Assembly: GCF_016863115.1 (NCBI RefSeq)
Contig: NZ_BOOG01000024.1
Coordinates: 1-64,000 of the forward strand
Source: Sphaerimonospora thailandensis
GTDB lineage: Bacteria > Actinomycetota > Actinomycetes > Streptosporangiales > Streptosporangiaceae
DNA length: 64,000 nt
Direction of reading: 5' to 3'
Shown: piece after piece, positions 17,284 to 27,126 of the stretch
Numbering within the stretch: position 1 is the first letter of the stretch
Layout: every line of letters starts with the position of its first letter
Made by a program: the position numbers and the translations under genes
Notes under the pieces: model-generated
What the model was told of the DNA's origin: nothing
Databases searched by the model: none
What the model saw: the letters and a program-made list of their open reading frames with translations, nothing else

Positions 17284-17397
17284 TCAGCGGGTGATCAGGA
17301 GGCCGCTCGGGAGTGTCCACTTGACCGTCCAGCCCCTGATCGCGCTGGGGCCCGCCGTCACCGAGACCTCGCCCTGGAAGCCGCCCTGCCACTGATG
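17284..17397 (-). pseudogene. Remnant of a family 2 carbohydrate-binding module
   Basis: Reading leftward from 17397 the frame gives HQWQGGFQGEVSVTAGPSAI and then RGWTVKWTLPSG, ending in TGA at 17284. This is the core of a CBM2 cellulose/xylan-binding domain: W-x-GF-x-GEV-V, then GWTV-W-LPSG. The module is cut before its last strands, and no secretion signal or enzyme precedes it; the upstream frame (RLRTVRYRRFRE) is unrelated. It is a decayed 3' fragment of a secreted polysaccharide-active enzyme. Confidence 0.65.
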
Positions 17398-17505
17398 AGG
17401 GCGCATCTCCCGAAATCTCCGGTAACGGACGGTACGCAACCGGTTTCGCGAAGTGGCCCGGAGGCCGTACCCTCCCATAGTGACCTCTTGGGGGGTTTCT
17501 TACTC

Positions 17506-19665
17506 ATGACGCAATCACGCAGTCTTCTGCCGTTTGCCGCTTTCCCGCGTAGTCTCCGGCCCGTGCCCGAGATCGGCGGGATCGCGAGTCCGAACCCGGG
17601 TCCGCTGGACACCCGGGACACGGGTCCACGCCCGGGTTCTCCTCTGTGGGCCTACCTCACCGTGGTCACCGCGGCGGGCATCCTGGCGCTGGTGATCGCG
17701 CAGGTGAGGCCCGGCCTCGGCGGACTGGTGGAGGTCGCCCGGACGCCGCTGCTGTGGCTGGTCCTGGTGCTCGTCGTGCTGGGCGAGCTGCGGCCGGTCA
17801 TGGTCAACTCCTCCGCCTCCCTGGTCGGAGGCACCCCCACCTCGACGATGTTCACCTTCGCCGCGCTCATGCACTACGACCTTCCGACGGCGGTGCTGAT
17901 GCAGGCCGTGGCGATGATCGTCACCGGGTTGGCGCATCACAGGGCCTGGCACCGCATCCTGTTCAACCTCGCCATGGTGACGCTGGCGTGCACCGCGGCC
18001 GCCGTGGTGCTGGGCGCGTTCGGCATCCACCCGAGCCCCGGCTCGCCGTGGGTTCCCGACGGCGCCGGCATCCCCGCGATCGTGCTGGCGGGTCTGGCGT
18101 ACTTCATGGTCCGCGGCTGGCTCGTGTGCGGCGCCGTGGCGCTGCACGAGCGCAGGCCGGTCGGCCGGGTGATCCGGTCCTCGATCGGCCCGCAGTCCCT
18201 CGGATACGGCGCGCTGCTCGGTCTCGCGCCGCTCGTAGCCGTCGTGATGGAGCACTCGCCGGCCCTGATCCCCCTGTTCATCGCGCCGCTGATCGCCATC
18301 TACTTCACCACCACGCTCTCGCTGCGCCGCGATCACCAGGCCACGCACGACGGCCTCACCGGCCTGCCCAACCGGAAGATGCTGATCCTGCGCACCGAGG
18401 AGGCGCTGGCCGAGGCACGTCCGGACGAGAGAGTCGGCCTGTTGCTGCTTGATCTGGACAGGTTCAAGGAGGTCAACGACACGCTCGGCCACCCGGTGGG
18501 CGACCGCCTGCTCCAGATCGTGGCGCACCGTCTCACCCACAGCGTGCGGCCGGGCGACGTGGTGGCCCGGCTCGGCGGCGACGAGTTCGCCGTGCTGCTG
18601 CCCTCCATCAGGGACGCCCATGCGGCGAAGGAGGTCGCCTCGCGGCTGCGGGTGGCGCTGACGGAACCGGTGCGTCTGGAGGGGATGACCTTCGACATCG
18701 ACGCCTCGGTCGGCATCGCCCTCTACCCCGATCACGCGCCGGACTTCGAACTGCTGCTGCAACGTTCCGACGTGGCAATGTACCTGGCCAAGGAGGGCCG
18801 TACCGGTGTGGAGTTCTATCTGCCGGACAAGGACCGCAACTCGCCCGAGCGGCTGAGCCTGCTGGGCGACCTGCGCCAGGCACTCGACGGAGGGGAACTG
18901 GGTCTCCACTACCAGCCCAAGGTGAGCCTGGACGACGGGCGGGTCGAGAGCATGGAGGCGCTGCTGCGCTGGTGGCATCCGGCGCGCGGCCTGGTTTCGC
19001 CGGGTGATTTCATCCCGCTCGCCGAGCAGTCGTACTTGATGCGCGAGATCACCCGGTACGTCATCCAGCGGGCGCTGGAGCAGGCGGACCGGTGGTGGCG
19101 CGACGGCATCGAGGTGCCGATCTCGGTCAACGTGTCGGCGCGCGACCTGCTCGACTCCAGCCTCCCCGAGCAGCTGGAAGCCGGTCTGAGCGAGTTCGGC
19201 CTGCCGCCGGCGGTGATCCGGCTCGAGGTGACCGAACGCATCCTGATGACCGATCAGGCCTACACGGCGGACGCGGTACGCACGCTGGCCAAGCTCGGCG
19301 TTCAGCTCGCGCTCGACGACTTCGGCACCGGTTACTCCTCCCTGGTGCGCCTGCAGCGGCTGCCGGTCTCGGAGGTGAAGATCGACGCGTCGTTCATCCG
19401 GCGGGTCGGCGAGTCGGCCGACGACGAGCGCATCGTCCAGTCGATCATCGATCTGGTCCGCTCCCTCGGGCTGCACTCGGTCGCCGAGGGGGTCGAGTCG
19501 TCGGAGGTCGCGGCCCAGCTGCACGAGATGGGCTGCCACGCGGGACAGGGCTGGTGGCTGGCCAAACCGATGCCTCCCGAGGAGGCGACGGTCTGGCTGC
19601 GCACTCGCCTGAGCGAGGCGTTCACCGACCGTCCCAAGGACCCCGCCCGGCTCGCCTCACGCTGA
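17506..19665 (+). CDS. Membrane GGDEF-EAL protein (c-di-GMP turnover)
   Basis: About 719 aa from ATG 17506, with a G-run 10 nt upstream. The first ~280 residues hold several membrane helices (such as [14 protein letters not shown] and PLVAVVMEH to [12 protein letters not shown]). The GGDEF domain follows, with intact GGDEF at 357-361, then the EAL domain with MEALLRW (E484) and DDFGTGYSS. Both catalytic signatures are complete, so it could make or degrade c-di-GMP, which controls development in actinomycetes (RmdA/RmdB type). It stands alone, with a hairpin just after the stop. Confidence 0.88.
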   Translation: MTQSRSLLPFAAFPRSLRPVPEIGGIASPNPGPLDTRDTGPRPGSPLWAYLTVVTAAGILALVIAQVRPGLGGLVEVARTPLLWLVLVLVVLGELRPVMVNSSASLVGGTPTSTMFTFAALMHYDLPTAVLMQAVAMIVTGLAHHRAWHRILFNLAMVTLACTAAAVVLGAFGIHPSPGSPWVPDGAGIPAIVLAGLAYFMVRGWLVCGAVALHERRPVGRVIRSSIGPQSLGYGALLGLAPLVAVVMEHSPALIPLFIAPLIAIYFTTTLSLRRDHQATHDGLTGLPNRKMLILRTEEALAEARPDERVGLLLLDLDRFKEVNDTLGHPVGDRLLQIVAHRLTHSVRPGDVVARLGGDEFAVLLPSIRDAHAAKEVASRLRVALTEPVRLEGMTFDIDASVGIALYPDHAPDFELLLQRSDVAMYLAKEGRTGVEFYLPDKDRNSPERLSLLGDLRQALDGGELGLHYQPKVSLDDGRVESMEALLRWWHPARGLVSPGDFIPLAEQSYLMREITRYVIQRALEQADRWWRDGIEVPISVNVSARDLLDSSLPEQLEAGLSEFGLPPAVIRLEVTERILMTDQAYTADAVRTLAKLGVQLALDDFGTGYSSLVRLQRLPVSEVKIDASFIRRVGESADDERIVQSIIDLVRSLGLHSVAEGVESSEVAAQLHEMGCHAGQGWWLAKPMPPEEATVWLRTRLSEAFTDRPKDPARLASR

Positions 19666-19676
19666 CCTCGCACGGC

Positions 19677-19696
19677 CGTACGGCTCGTGCCGTACG
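19677..19696 (+). terminator. Short hairpin after the GGDEF-EAL gene
   Basis: CGTACGGC-TCGT-GCCGTACG, an 8-bp perfect stem 11 bp after the stop, without a T-run. Confidence 0.5.
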
Positions 19697-19799
19697 TCGT
19701 GTCGGGCGGGACGCCGGAGCGGACACGTCGGCCCAGGCGAGCCCTAGGATGGGAAGGTCCAAGGTCCATTCTCCATCCATGAAACGGGTTCGACGACTC

Positions 19800-20099
19800 A
19801 TGTCCGCCATAACCCGCGATGAGGTCGCTCACCTCGCCCGGCTGTCCCGGTTGGCGCTGGCCGACGACGAGCTCGACCACTTCGCAGCCCAGCTCGACCA
19901 GATCGTCGGCGCGGTCGCCCGCGTTTCCGAGGTGGCGGCCGGGGACATCCCGCCGTCCTCGCACGCGCTGCCGCTGACCAATGTGTTCCGTCCCGACGAG
20001 GTACGGCCCGGCCTCACGCCCGAGGGGGCGCTGTCCGGTGCGCCCGCCGTCGAGGAGGACCGCTTCCGCGTGCCGCGGATCCTGGGGGAGGAAGCATGA
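19800..20099 (+). CDS. gatC: Asp-tRNA(Asn)/Glu-tRNA(Gln) amidotransferase subunit C
   Basis: 99 aa from ATG 19800. Small scaffold subunit that wraps GatA and GatB. It opens with [19 protein letters not shown], the family signature, and ends with [12 protein letters not shown] possible -10 element, TAGGAT, sits near 19745. It overlaps gatA by ATGA. gatC-gatA are together, but gatB is displaced by four foreign genes. Confidence 0.93.
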   Translation: MSAITRDEVAHLARLSRLALADDELDHFAAQLDQIVGAVARVSEVAAGDIPPSSHALPLTNVFRPDEVRPGLTPEGALSGAPAVEEDRFRVPRILGEEA

Positions 20100-21586
20100 G
20101 CCTGATTCACCAGACCGCGGCCGAACTCGGTCGGCTCGTCGCCTCCCGCGAGGCGTCCGCCGTCGAGGTCGCCCAGGCGCACCTCGACCGCATCGCCGCC
20201 GTCGACGGTGAGATCAACGCGTTCCTGCACGTCGAAGCGGAGTCGGTGCTCGCCCAGGCTCGCGCCGTCGACGAGCGGCTCGCCCGGGGCGAGCGGCTGG
20301 GCCCGCTGGCGGGCGTGCCGGTGGCGCACAAGGACGTGTTCACCACCTCCGACATGCCGACCACGGCCGGTTCGAAGATCCTCGAAGGGTGGCGGCCGCC
20401 GTACGACGCGACCGTGACCCGCCGCCTCCGCGAGGCCGGGCTGGTCATCCTGGGCAAGACCAACCTGGACGAGTTCGCGATGGGCTCCTCCACGGAGAAC
20501 TCGGCCTACGGAGTGACCCGCAACCCGTGGGACAGGTCCCGCATCCCCGGCGGCTCGTCGGGCGGCTCGTCGGCCGCCGTTTCGGCGTACGAGGCGCCGC
20601 TGTCGACCGGCACGGACACGGGCGGCTCGATCCGCCAGCCGGCCGCGGTGACGGGCATCGTCGGCATGAAGCCGACCTACGGCGGCTCATCGCGGTACGG
20701 CCTGATCGCGTTCGCGTCGTCGCTGGACACGCCCGGGCCGTTCGCGCGCAACGTGCTCGACGCCGCGCTGCTGCAGGAGGCGTTCTCCGGCCACGACCCG
20801 CTCGACTCGACGTCGATCGACGCGGCGGTCCCGCCGCTGGTCGAGGCCGCCAGGCAGGCGGACGTGGCCGGTCTGCGGGTCGGCGTGGTCAAGGAGTTCG
20901 GCGGCGAGGGCTACCAGGCGGGTGTCCTGGCCCGCTTCCATGAGGCCGTCGAACTGCTGGAGTCCCTCGGCGCCAAGGTCGTCGAGATCTCCTGCCCGTC
21001 GTTCGCGTACGCACTGCCGGCGTACTACCTGATCGCGCCGTCCGAGTGCTCGTCCAACCTGGCCCGGTTCGACGCGATGCGCTACGGCCTGCGCGTCGGC
21101 GACGACGGCACGCGCAGCGCGGAGGAGGTCATGGCGCTGACCCGGGCGGCCGGATTCGGCCCCGAGGTCAAGCGGCGCATCATGCTCGGCACCTACGCCT
21201 TGTCGTCGGGCTACTACGACGCCTACTACGGGCAGGCGCAGAAGGTCCGCACGCTGATCATGCGGGACTTCGAGGCGGCCTTCCACCAGGTCGACGTGCT
21301 GGTGTCGCCGACGACGCCGACGACGGCGTTCCCGATCGGGGAGCGGGCCGACGACCCGATGGCCATGTACCTCGCCGACCTGTGCACGATCCCGAGCAAC
21401 CTGGCCGGCAACGCCGCGATCTCCGTGCCGTGCGGCCTCGCCGACGAGGACGGCCTGCCGGTCGGGCTGCAGATCATGGCCCCGGTGCTGGGCGACGACC
21501 GGTGCTACCGGGTCGGCGCCGCCGTGGAGAAGGCGTACGAGAGCCGGTGGGGCGGCCCGCTGCTGGCCAAGGCCCCCGCGCTCTAG
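20096..21586 (+). CDS. gatA: Asp-tRNA(Asn)/Glu-tRNA(Gln) amidotransferase subunit A
   Basis: 496 aa amidase-signature enzyme that releases ammonia from glutamine for Glu-tRNA(Gln). The Ser-Ser-Lys centre can be placed: Lys in [10 protein letters not shown], the two Ser in the [12 protein letters not shown] loop and in [13 protein letters not shown]. Full length. Its last 34 bp (…GGCCAAGG…CTCTAG) reappear as a degenerate copy at 23424-23460 downstream of the first ATPase/TOPRIM pair. Confidence 0.95.
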   Translation: MSLIHQTAAELGRLVASREASAVEVAQAHLDRIAAVDGEINAFLHVEAESVLAQARAVDERLARGERLGPLAGVPVAHKDVFTTSDMPTTAGSKILEGWRPPYDATVTRRLREAGLVILGKTNLDEFAMGSSTENSAYGVTRNPWDRSRIPGGSSGGSSAAVSAYEAPLSTGTDTGGSIRQPAAVTGIVGMKPTYGGSSRYGLIAFASSLDTPGPFARNVLDAALLQEAFSGHDPLDSTSIDAAVPPLVEAARQADVAGLRVGVVKEFGGEGYQAGVLARFHEAVELLESLGAKVVEISCPSFAYALPAYYLIAPSECSSNLARFDAMRYGLRVGDDGTRSAEEVMALTRAAGFGPEVKRRIMLGTYALSSGYYDAYYGQAQKVRTLIMRDFEAAFHQVDVLVSPTTPTTAFPIGERADDPMAMYLADLCTIPSNLAGNAAISVPCGLADEDGLPVGLQIMAPVLGDDRCYRVGAAVEKAYESRWGGPLLAKAPAL

Positions 21587-21610
21587 CTCCGGAGGGAGGG
21601 GAACGGCGGC

Positions 21611-21681
21611 GTGATCACCCGCATCGAGATCGACGGCTTCAAGTCCTTCCTGGACTTCCAGCTCGACATCCCGCCGTTCCT
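21611..21681 (+). repeat. 71-bp direct repeat, copy 1 (ATPase 5' end)
   Basis: It matches 23489-23559 at 69 of 71 positions, the differences being one C/G change at each of two sites. It covers the start codon through PPFL of both ATPases. Right after it the two genes diverge sharply. Confidence 0.9.
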
Positions 21682-22813
21682 GCTGATCGTCGGCCGTAAC
21701 GGGTCGGGAAAGTCGAATCTGTTCGACGCGCTCCGCTTCATGTCCGACGTGGTGCGCAACGGCGTGCAGGATGCCCTGCTGGGACAGCCCAGAGGGGTAG
21801 CGCGCGACCTGTTCCACAGAGATGAGACGGGGCAGGTCGCGGACGAGATGCGGATCGTCATCGGTATGATCGCCGCATCTCCCTATGGTCCGCTCGCACT
21901 GCGCTGCGGGGTGCGGTTCCGATGGGAGAACGGCGCGCCTACGGCGCGCTATGCAGCGGTCTGGGCGAGCGAACTGGAGAATGTGGGGTGGGTCGACCGC
22001 TGGCGCACCGGTGATGCCGTGCGGGAGACACTTCGCAGCTCTCGGGATGCCTATCTCGCCGACGGCAATCCCGACTACGTACCGTTCACAGCCGGCCCGG
22101 ACTCCCTTCTGCTGTCTCTCCTCAGAGGAGAGTCCGCCACATGGCCGCCGCTTGCGCTCGATCCCGCGGTCATGCGGACGCCGGCGCAGGCTCCGGACCG
22201 GCGGCCACTGCAGACGTCTGGCGAAAACCTCGCAGCGGTGCTGCACCGGCTGCTGGGTGAGGACAGGCTGTGGCGGGTCGGAGTCGATCTGGCGGCGATC
22301 ATTCCGGGTGTGAGCGAGATCGTGAGCGTGTTCGACTCGCGCAGGCAGGAGGCCGATTTCGACGTCGTGTTCCGGGAGGGAGCCCGTACTCCACCTCCGT
22401 TGCTCTCCGACGGCACGCTCCGTGCGATCGCCATCCTCACCGCATTGCACGACAAGGACTCGGGTTCCACCCTGGCTATCGAGGAGGTCGAGAACGGCCT
22501 GCACCCCAGCAGGATCGGAGAGCTGGTCCGTCGCCTGCGTCGGGAGGTTTCCGATCCCTCTTCCGACGTCTTCGATCCGTTGACACGGCAGGTGCTGCTC
22601 ACCACCCACTCTCCGGTCCTGCTGTCCGAGTTCCGTACGGACTTCTCTGGTTCAGTGGTGTTCTTCGACCCGGTTCTGAGAGTGAGTCAAGGGAAGGCGC
22701 CGTCCACCGTCACGGTCGCTCGTCCAGTAGCGGAATCCGGCGAGAAGGGGACCTACGTTTCCCCACGGCAGGTCCGGCGGGTCCTGTCATACGTGCAGCA
22801 GGACACGTTGTGA
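21611..22813 (+). CDS. AAA (OLD/ABC-like) ATPase, module 1
   Basis: 400 aa from GTG 21611, with GGAGGGAGGGGA upstream. The N-terminus ITRIEIDGFKSF is typical of RecF/OLD-like ATPases. Walker A GRNGSGKS is at 28-35, the signature-like LLSDGTLRAIAI precedes Walker B LAIEEVENG (E291), and the H-switch is TTHSP (H333). Such AAA_21 ATPases with a downstream TOPRIM gene recall the OLD, Gabija and PARIS anti-phage systems, but this pair is not identical to any I can name. It lies 24 bp after gatA on the same strand and overlaps the next gene (GTGA). Confidence 0.8.
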   Translation: MITRIEIDGFKSFLDFQLDIPPFLLIVGRNGSGKSNLFDALRFMSDVVRNGVQDALLGQPRGVARDLFHRDETGQVADEMRIVIGMIAASPYGPLALRCGVRFRWENGAPTARYAAVWASELENVGWVDRWRTGDAVRETLRSSRDAYLADGNPDYVPFTAGPDSLLLSLLRGESATWPPLALDPAVMRTPAQAPDRRPLQTSGENLAAVLHRLLGEDRLWRVGVDLAAIIPGVSEIVSVFDSRRQEADFDVVFREGARTPPPLLSDGTLRAIAILTALHDKDSGSTLAIEEVENGLHPSRIGELVRRLRREVSDPSSDVFDPLTRQVLLTTHSPVLLSEFRTDFSGSVVFFDPVLRVSQGKAPSTVTVARPVAESGEKGTYVSPRQVRRVLSYVQQDTL

Positions 22814-23409
22814 GCCGTCCACTGGTCCCGGGCCTGATCGCTGAGGGGAGAAGCGACGAACTGTTCTTGGCGCCCCTCATCCAGCGGCAGTTGAGGGCTT
22901 TCCTGACGTCCGCATCGCTCAAACACGACGTCGAATTGATGGAGGTCGAGGTCGCCGAGATTCGGACCGTCGCCGATCAGATGCGTGTACGCGAAGAGGT
23001 CGAGAGGCTGGCCGATGGGTGCCACATCGTCTTCATCCATCACGATCACAGGGAGCGATCCAAAGCGGACAAGCTGCTGACGCTCGAATGCTGGGACAAG
23101 ACGGTGCGGCCGGTGGTACTCATACCCAAAATCGAGACCGAGGCGTGGATGCTCGCCGACGCGGAGGCCTTCCGCGAGGTCAGGGGAGCGAATGTGAACG
23201 TGCTCCCAACTCCGCCGAAGGCAGTGGAGGGGGTCAAAGATCCCAAGGTCGTGCTCAGGCAGGTGGTAGCCGGCACGGGCATGGAAGACGACGACTGCCG
23301 TTCCTCGCTGGCGCGACACATTGATCTGAAGAAACTGGCGGCTGTTCCGGCCTACAGGATGTGGCTGGACGAGACTCAGCAGGCTCTGAAGGGACTTGGT
23401 TACCTGTGA
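22810..23409 (+). CDS. TOPRIM-like (DUF4276-type) protein, module 1
   Basis: 199 aa from GTG 22810, overlapping the ATPase stop. TOPRIM-type acidic residues: E in LIAEGRSDELFLAPLI, D in IVFIHHDHRE, and E-x-E-x-W in PKIETEAWMLAD. This fits the DUF4276 group as I remember it. A separate TOPRIM gene following an AAA ATPase resembles PARIS (AriA-AriB) in layout and Gabija GajA as a split version; nuclease activity is inferred. The paralogue at 24784 keeps all three motifs. Confidence 0.7.
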   Translation: MSRPLVPGLIAEGRSDELFLAPLIQRQLRAFLTSASLKHDVELMEVEVAEIRTVADQMRVREEVERLADGCHIVFIHHDHRERSKADKLLTLECWDKTVRPVVLIPKIETEAWMLADAEAFREVRGANVNVLPTPPKAVEGVKDPKVVLRQVVAGTGMEDDDCRSSLARHIDLKKLAAVPAYRMWLDETQQALKGLGYL

Positions 23410-23423
23410 GCAGCAGATCTGTC

Positions 23424-23460
23424 CGGCTCGCTGTCGGGCGCCAAGGCTCCCGCACTCTAG
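23424..23460 (+). pseudogene. Fossil copy of the gatA 3' tail
   Basis: CGGCTCGCTG, an interrupted stretch, then CCAAGGCTCCCGCACTCTAG parallels the true gatA end at 21553-21586 (CGGCCCGCTG…CCAAGGCCCCCGCGCTCTAG). It still encodes AKAPAL-stop. It is not part of any gene here. It marks the boundary of a duplicated or separately inserted module. Confidence 0.75.
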
Positions 23461-23488
23461 GCGTTCTTCCGAGAGGAGGAACCGCCGC

Positions 23489-23559
23489 GTGATCACGCGC
23501 ATCGAGATCGACGGCTTCAAGTCCTTCGTGGACTTCCAGCTCGACATCCCGCCGTTCCT
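23489..23559 (+). repeat. 71-bp direct repeat, copy 2 (ATPase 5' end)
   Basis: Partner of 21611-21681. It is preceded by the gatA-tail fossil, so the total shared block spans the gatA tail, a variable spacer and the ATPase start. Confidence 0.9.
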
Positions 23560-24784
23560 CGCCGTCATCGGCAGAAACGCCAGCGGGAAGTCCAACCTGC
23601 TTGACGCGTTGATGTTCGCGGCGGCGGTAGCCCGGGGAGACCGCCTTGTCGACGCGGTCGCCGCGGCCAGGGGGGACGCCGCGTCGCTCTTCCACCGGAG
23701 GTCGGACGGAACTCCGGTGGACAGCATGCGCTTCGCGCTGGAGTTCTCGCTCGCCCGGTCAGACCTCGACGCTCGATGCCCGGATGAGGACGCGGGGTAC
23801 TTTCCGGGCTCCTGGCGTTGGGAGGCGGAGCTGCGCCTCGTGCCTCAGGCAAAGCGTGAGGTGCTCAGGGTCGTAGAGGAGACCTTCCATCCGCTCGGTT
23901 CCCCGCGATTCTCGGACAAGGAGCGTTTTCCGCCTCCGGCCACACGTGCGGCCATCAGGACGGGGGATGGCCTCACGATTCCCGAACGAAGCCAGGGTGT
24001 GGGCTCGTACGAGGATGACTACCTGGATTGGGTGCCGGGGACGGTCTGTGCCGACGAACTCGAGTCGATGATGGTGCTGCGGCTGGAGCCGACCGAGCTG
24101 GCTCGCCCAAGTCCGCTCGGGCACGAGATGGCCATGTCGCCGGAGGGGACCGGGCTGGCCGGCTATCTCCAGGGGGTGCTGGAGGCGACAGCTGACTATG
24201 AGTACCCAGAGGGAGTGCTTCCGCTCGTCAAAGCTCGCCTTTCCCGGCTGGTGAGGGAGATCACGGACTTCGATCTCGTCGCCGATGAGCAGCGGGGAGA
24301 CGTCCGTTTGCGTTTCAGGTCGCGGCACCATACGGGTTTCGAAGCGGACCAGGCGTCCGACGGGACGCTGCGGATCCTCGCGGTGCTCGCGGCGCTGCAC
24401 GATCCCCGGCGTCGAGGGCTTCTCGCCATTGAGGAGCCCGAGAACGGTGTGTTCCCGGAGAGGCTGCGCGATTTCATGCAGATCCTCCGCGATGAGGTGG
24501 GGGACCGGGAGTGGCTGCGGTCGTGGCGGGATTGGGGCGACGAAGCCGGGGCTCAGGTGCTCGTGACCAGCCACTCGCCCGTGCTGCTCGACGTCGTACC
24601 TCGGGACGAGATCGTCTTCCTGGAGAGTGTGACGCGTGTCGGGGGCGGCACCGCCTCCAGCGCGGTGACTCGGCCTCGCCGCCTGGCGGCCGTCGGAGAG
24701 GCGCCGCGTCGGGACGCCTCCGGTGTTCCGGCGGTGTCCGAGGCGGAGCTGAACCGGTTCCGAGTCGCCGCCGGGGGCATGTGA
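23489..24784 (+). CDS. AAA (OLD/ABC-like) ATPase, module 2
   Basis: 431 aa from GTG 23489, with GAGGAGGA upstream. It shares the near-identical first 24 residues with module 1, Walker A GRNASGKS (28-35), DGTLRILAVLAALHDP, Walker B LAIEEPENG (E315) and TSHSP (H362), but the middle region is largely different and longer. The strong divergence outside the first 71 bp argues against a recent simple duplication. The stop overlaps the next start (ATGA). Predicted sensor/motor of a second defence-like module. Confidence 0.8.
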   Translation: MITRIEIDGFKSFVDFQLDIPPFLAVIGRNASGKSNLLDALMFAAAVARGDRLVDAVAAARGDAASLFHRRSDGTPVDSMRFALEFSLARSDLDARCPDEDAGYFPGSWRWEAELRLVPQAKREVLRVVEETFHPLGSPRFSDKERFPPPATRAAIRTGDGLTIPERSQGVGSYEDDYLDWVPGTVCADELESMMVLRLEPTELARPSPLGHEMAMSPEGTGLAGYLQGVLEATADYEYPEGVLPLVKARLSRLVREITDFDLVADEQRGDVRLRFRSRHHTGFEADQASDGTLRILAVLAALHDPRRRGLLAIEEPENGVFPERLRDFMQILRDEVGDREWLRSWRDWGDEAGAQVLVTSHSPVLLDVVPRDEIVFLESVTRVGGGTASSAVTRPRRLAAVGEAPRRDASGVPAVSEAELNRFRVAAGGM

Positions 24785-25434
24785 TGCGAGCGTTGAGCTG
24801 CGTGCTGGCCAGAGAAGGCGTCTCCGACGCATGGTTCCTCGCGCCGTTGCTTCGCCGTGCCGTCGAGCAGCTGTGCGCGGAGGAGTTCGACGGGATCGTA
24901 GAGGTGCTGCCGGTAATGTGCCTCGACGCGGACACGCAGCAGCCCGCGAAGGTGATTGCCGCTGCCGAGGACGTACGCGGAACCTTCGACGTTCTGCTGT
25001 TCCACCGCGACGGTGCTCCGTCGGGCAAGTCGGAGGAGGTGGTCCGGCGGATGCGGGACGCGTGGCGGGACCTCGCGGCGGACGAGCCGCTCGTCGCCGT
25101 CGTACCGCTGCGCGAGACCGAGGCGTGGGCGCTCGCGGACCTCGACGCCCTGCGCCGGGTGCTGGGCCTGCCCTCTGTGAAGGTGGCGGAGTTCGCCGCC
25201 GATTTGCGTGGGACCGTCGAGCAGCTTCAGGATCCGAAGGAAAGACTGGGTCGGCTCATCGGCGCGGCCACGCGAACCGGGAGATCAGACGAGCACACGA
25301 AGTTCCTACAGGACTTCCTGGAACGGCTGGCAGAACAGATAGAGATCGGCAGATTGCGAAAGTTGCCAGCTTTCGCCTGCTGGTGGACCGATATGACCAA
25401 CGCACTGGAGAATCTGGGTTTCCGTTATGGCTGA
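24784..25434 (+). CDS. TOPRIM-like (DUF4276-type) protein, module 2
   Basis: 216 aa from ATG 24784. Matching acidic motifs: [22 protein letters not shown] and [15 protein letters not shown]; the C-terminus [20 protein letters not shown] parallels AVPAYRMWLDETQQALKGLG of module 1. The reading frame runs 8 bp past the gatB start, so ribosomes finishing this gene can re-initiate on gatB. Function inferred as nuclease/effector of the pair. Confidence 0.7.
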   Translation: MRALSCVLAREGVSDAWFLAPLLRRAVEQLCAEEFDGIVEVLPVMCLDADTQQPAKVIAAAEDVRGTFDVLLFHRDGAPSGKSEEVVRRMRDAWRDLAADEPLVAVVPLRETEAWALADLDALRRVLGLPSVKVAEFAADLRGTVEQLQDPKERLGRLIGAATRTGRSDEHTKFLQDFLERLAEQIEIGRLRKLPAFACWWTDMTNALENLGFRYG

Positions 25435-26935
25435 TACAGCGACGCTCATGCCGTACGACGAGGCGCTGGGGCGCTTCGAGCCGGTGCTGGGGCTGGAGAC
25501 GCACGTCGAGCTGGGCACCGCCTCGAAGATGTTCTGCGGCTGCTCCACGACGTTCGGCGCGCCGCCGAACACGCAGGTCTGCCCGGTGTGCCTCGCGCTG
25601 CCCGGCTCGCTGCCGGTGGCCAACGCCGAGGCGATCGAGTCGACGATCCGGATCGGCCTCGCGCTGAACTGCTCGATCGCGACCTGGTGCCGGTTCGCCC
25701 GGAAGAACTACTTCTATCCGGACATGCCGAAGAACTACCAGATCAGCCAGTACGACGAGCCGCTGTGCGTCGACGGCTACCTGGACGTCGAGGTGGAGGG
25801 GAAGATCGTCCGGGTCGAGATCGAGCGGGTCCACCTGGAGGAGGACACCGGCAAGTCGACCCACGTCGGCGGCGCCACCGGGCGGATCCACGGCGCGGAC
25901 TACTCGATCGTCGACTACAACCGGGCCGGCATCCCGCTCGTGGAGATCGTCACCAAGCCGATCACGGGCACCGACCGGCTCGCCCCCGAGGTCGCCAAGG
26001 CGTACGTCACCGAGCTGCGCGAGGTCATGCGCTCGCTGGGCGTCTCCGACGTCCGGATGGAGCAGGGCTCGCTGCGCTGCGACGTGAACGTCTCGCTGAT
26101 GCCTCGCGGAGAGGCGGAATGGGGCACCCGCACCGAGACCAAGAACGTCAACTCGCTGCGCAGCGTCGAGCGGGCGGTCCGGGGTGAGATCGAGCGCCAG
26201 GCCGCCGTCCTCGCCGAGGGCGGCCGGATCGTCCAGGAGACCCGCCACTTCCACGAGGACACCGGCCAGACGACCTCCGGTCGATCCAAGGAGGAGGCGC
26301 AGGACTACCGGTACTTCCCCGAGCCCGATCTGCTGCCGATGGCGCCCGACCCGGAGTGGGTCGCCTCGCTGAAGGCCGCGCTGCCGGAGCTGCCGTCCGT
26401 ACGGCGTAAGCGCCTCCAGCAGGAGTGGGGCGTGTCCGACCTGGACATGGCCGCCATGCACAACGCCGACGCGATCGACCTGGTCGAGGCGACGGTCGCG
26501 GCGGGCGCTCCGGCCGCGGACGCGCGCAAGTGGTGGATGGGCGAGCTGGCCCGGCGGGCCAACGAGTCCGGTACGGCCCTGGCCGACCTGTCGATCACTC
26601 CCGCGGACGTGGCGAAGGTGACCGAACTTGTCGCCTCCGGGGCGCTGAACGACAAGCTGGCACGCCAGGTGCTCGAGGGCGTGCTGGCCGGTGAGGGCAG
26701 CCCGGACGAGGTCGTCGAGAAGCGCGGCCTACGCATCGTCAGCGACGAGGGCGAGCTGTCGGCGATCATCGACCAGGTGCTGGCGGACAACGCCGACGCG
26801 GCGGACAAGGTGCGCGGCGGGAAGATCGCGGCGGTGGGAGCCCTGGTGGGCGGTGTCATGAAGGCCAGCCGCGGCAAGGCCGACGCCGGTCGGGCGCGTG
26901 AGCTCATCCTGGAGAAGCTCGGCGTCCAGAGCTGA
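25427..26935 (+). CDS. gatB: Asp-tRNA(Asn)/Glu-tRNA(Gln) amidotransferase subunit B
   Basis: 502 aa. tRNA-binding and kinase subunit. [19 protein letters not shown], then [15 protein letters not shown] supplies the zinc-site cysteines; [19 protein letters not shown] is invariant; the YqeY-like tail ends at [13 protein letters not shown]. Complete. ATG 25427 lies inside the TOPRIM2 gene and has only a weak ribosome site (GGAG 14 nt upstream), so its translation may depend on coupling to that gene. Separation from gatCA by about 3.8 kb is the oddity of this operon. Confidence 0.95.
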   Translation: MADTATLMPYDEALGRFEPVLGLETHVELGTASKMFCGCSTTFGAPPNTQVCPVCLALPGSLPVANAEAIESTIRIGLALNCSIATWCRFARKNYFYPDMPKNYQISQYDEPLCVDGYLDVEVEGKIVRVEIERVHLEEDTGKSTHVGGATGRIHGADYSIVDYNRAGIPLVEIVTKPITGTDRLAPEVAKAYVTELREVMRSLGVSDVRMEQGSLRCDVNVSLMPRGEAEWGTRTETKNVNSLRSVERAVRGEIERQAAVLAEGGRIVQETRHFHEDTGQTTSGRSKEEAQDYRYFPEPDLLPMAPDPEWVASLKAALPELPSVRRKRLQQEWGVSDLDMAAMHNADAIDLVEATVAAGAPAADARKWWMGELARRANESGTALADLSITPADVAKVTELVASGALNDKLARQVLEGVLAGEGSPDEVVEKRGLRIVSDEGELSAIIDQVLADNADAADKVRGGKIAAVGALVGGVMKASRGKADAGRARELILEKLGVQS

Positions 26936-26980
26936 CCCGGAGTTCCCTAAGGGATTGGCCCCGAGTTGTCCCAGGTCGCC

Positions 26981-27036
26981 CCACCCCCACCGTGATCTTG
27001 CGAATTCTCGCAAGATCACGACATGGGTGGGGGTGG
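26981..27036. terminator. Large composite hairpin after gatB
   Basis: Inner perfect arms CGTGATCTTGCGA and TCGCAAGATCACG around loop ATTC (26991-27020) are nested in outer arms CCACCCCCAC (26981-26990) and GTGGGGGTGG (27027-27036). No T-run. Probably a terminator or mRNA-stabilising structure between gatB and the VanW gene. Confidence 0.6.
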
Positions 27037-27126
27037 TGGCAACGTGGGGGGCTGGTGTGTATCCAGAGGAGGGTGCTTTACGGTTAACTGAAGGAAGTTT
27101 TGCCCCGAGCTGGAGGAGACCGAGGC

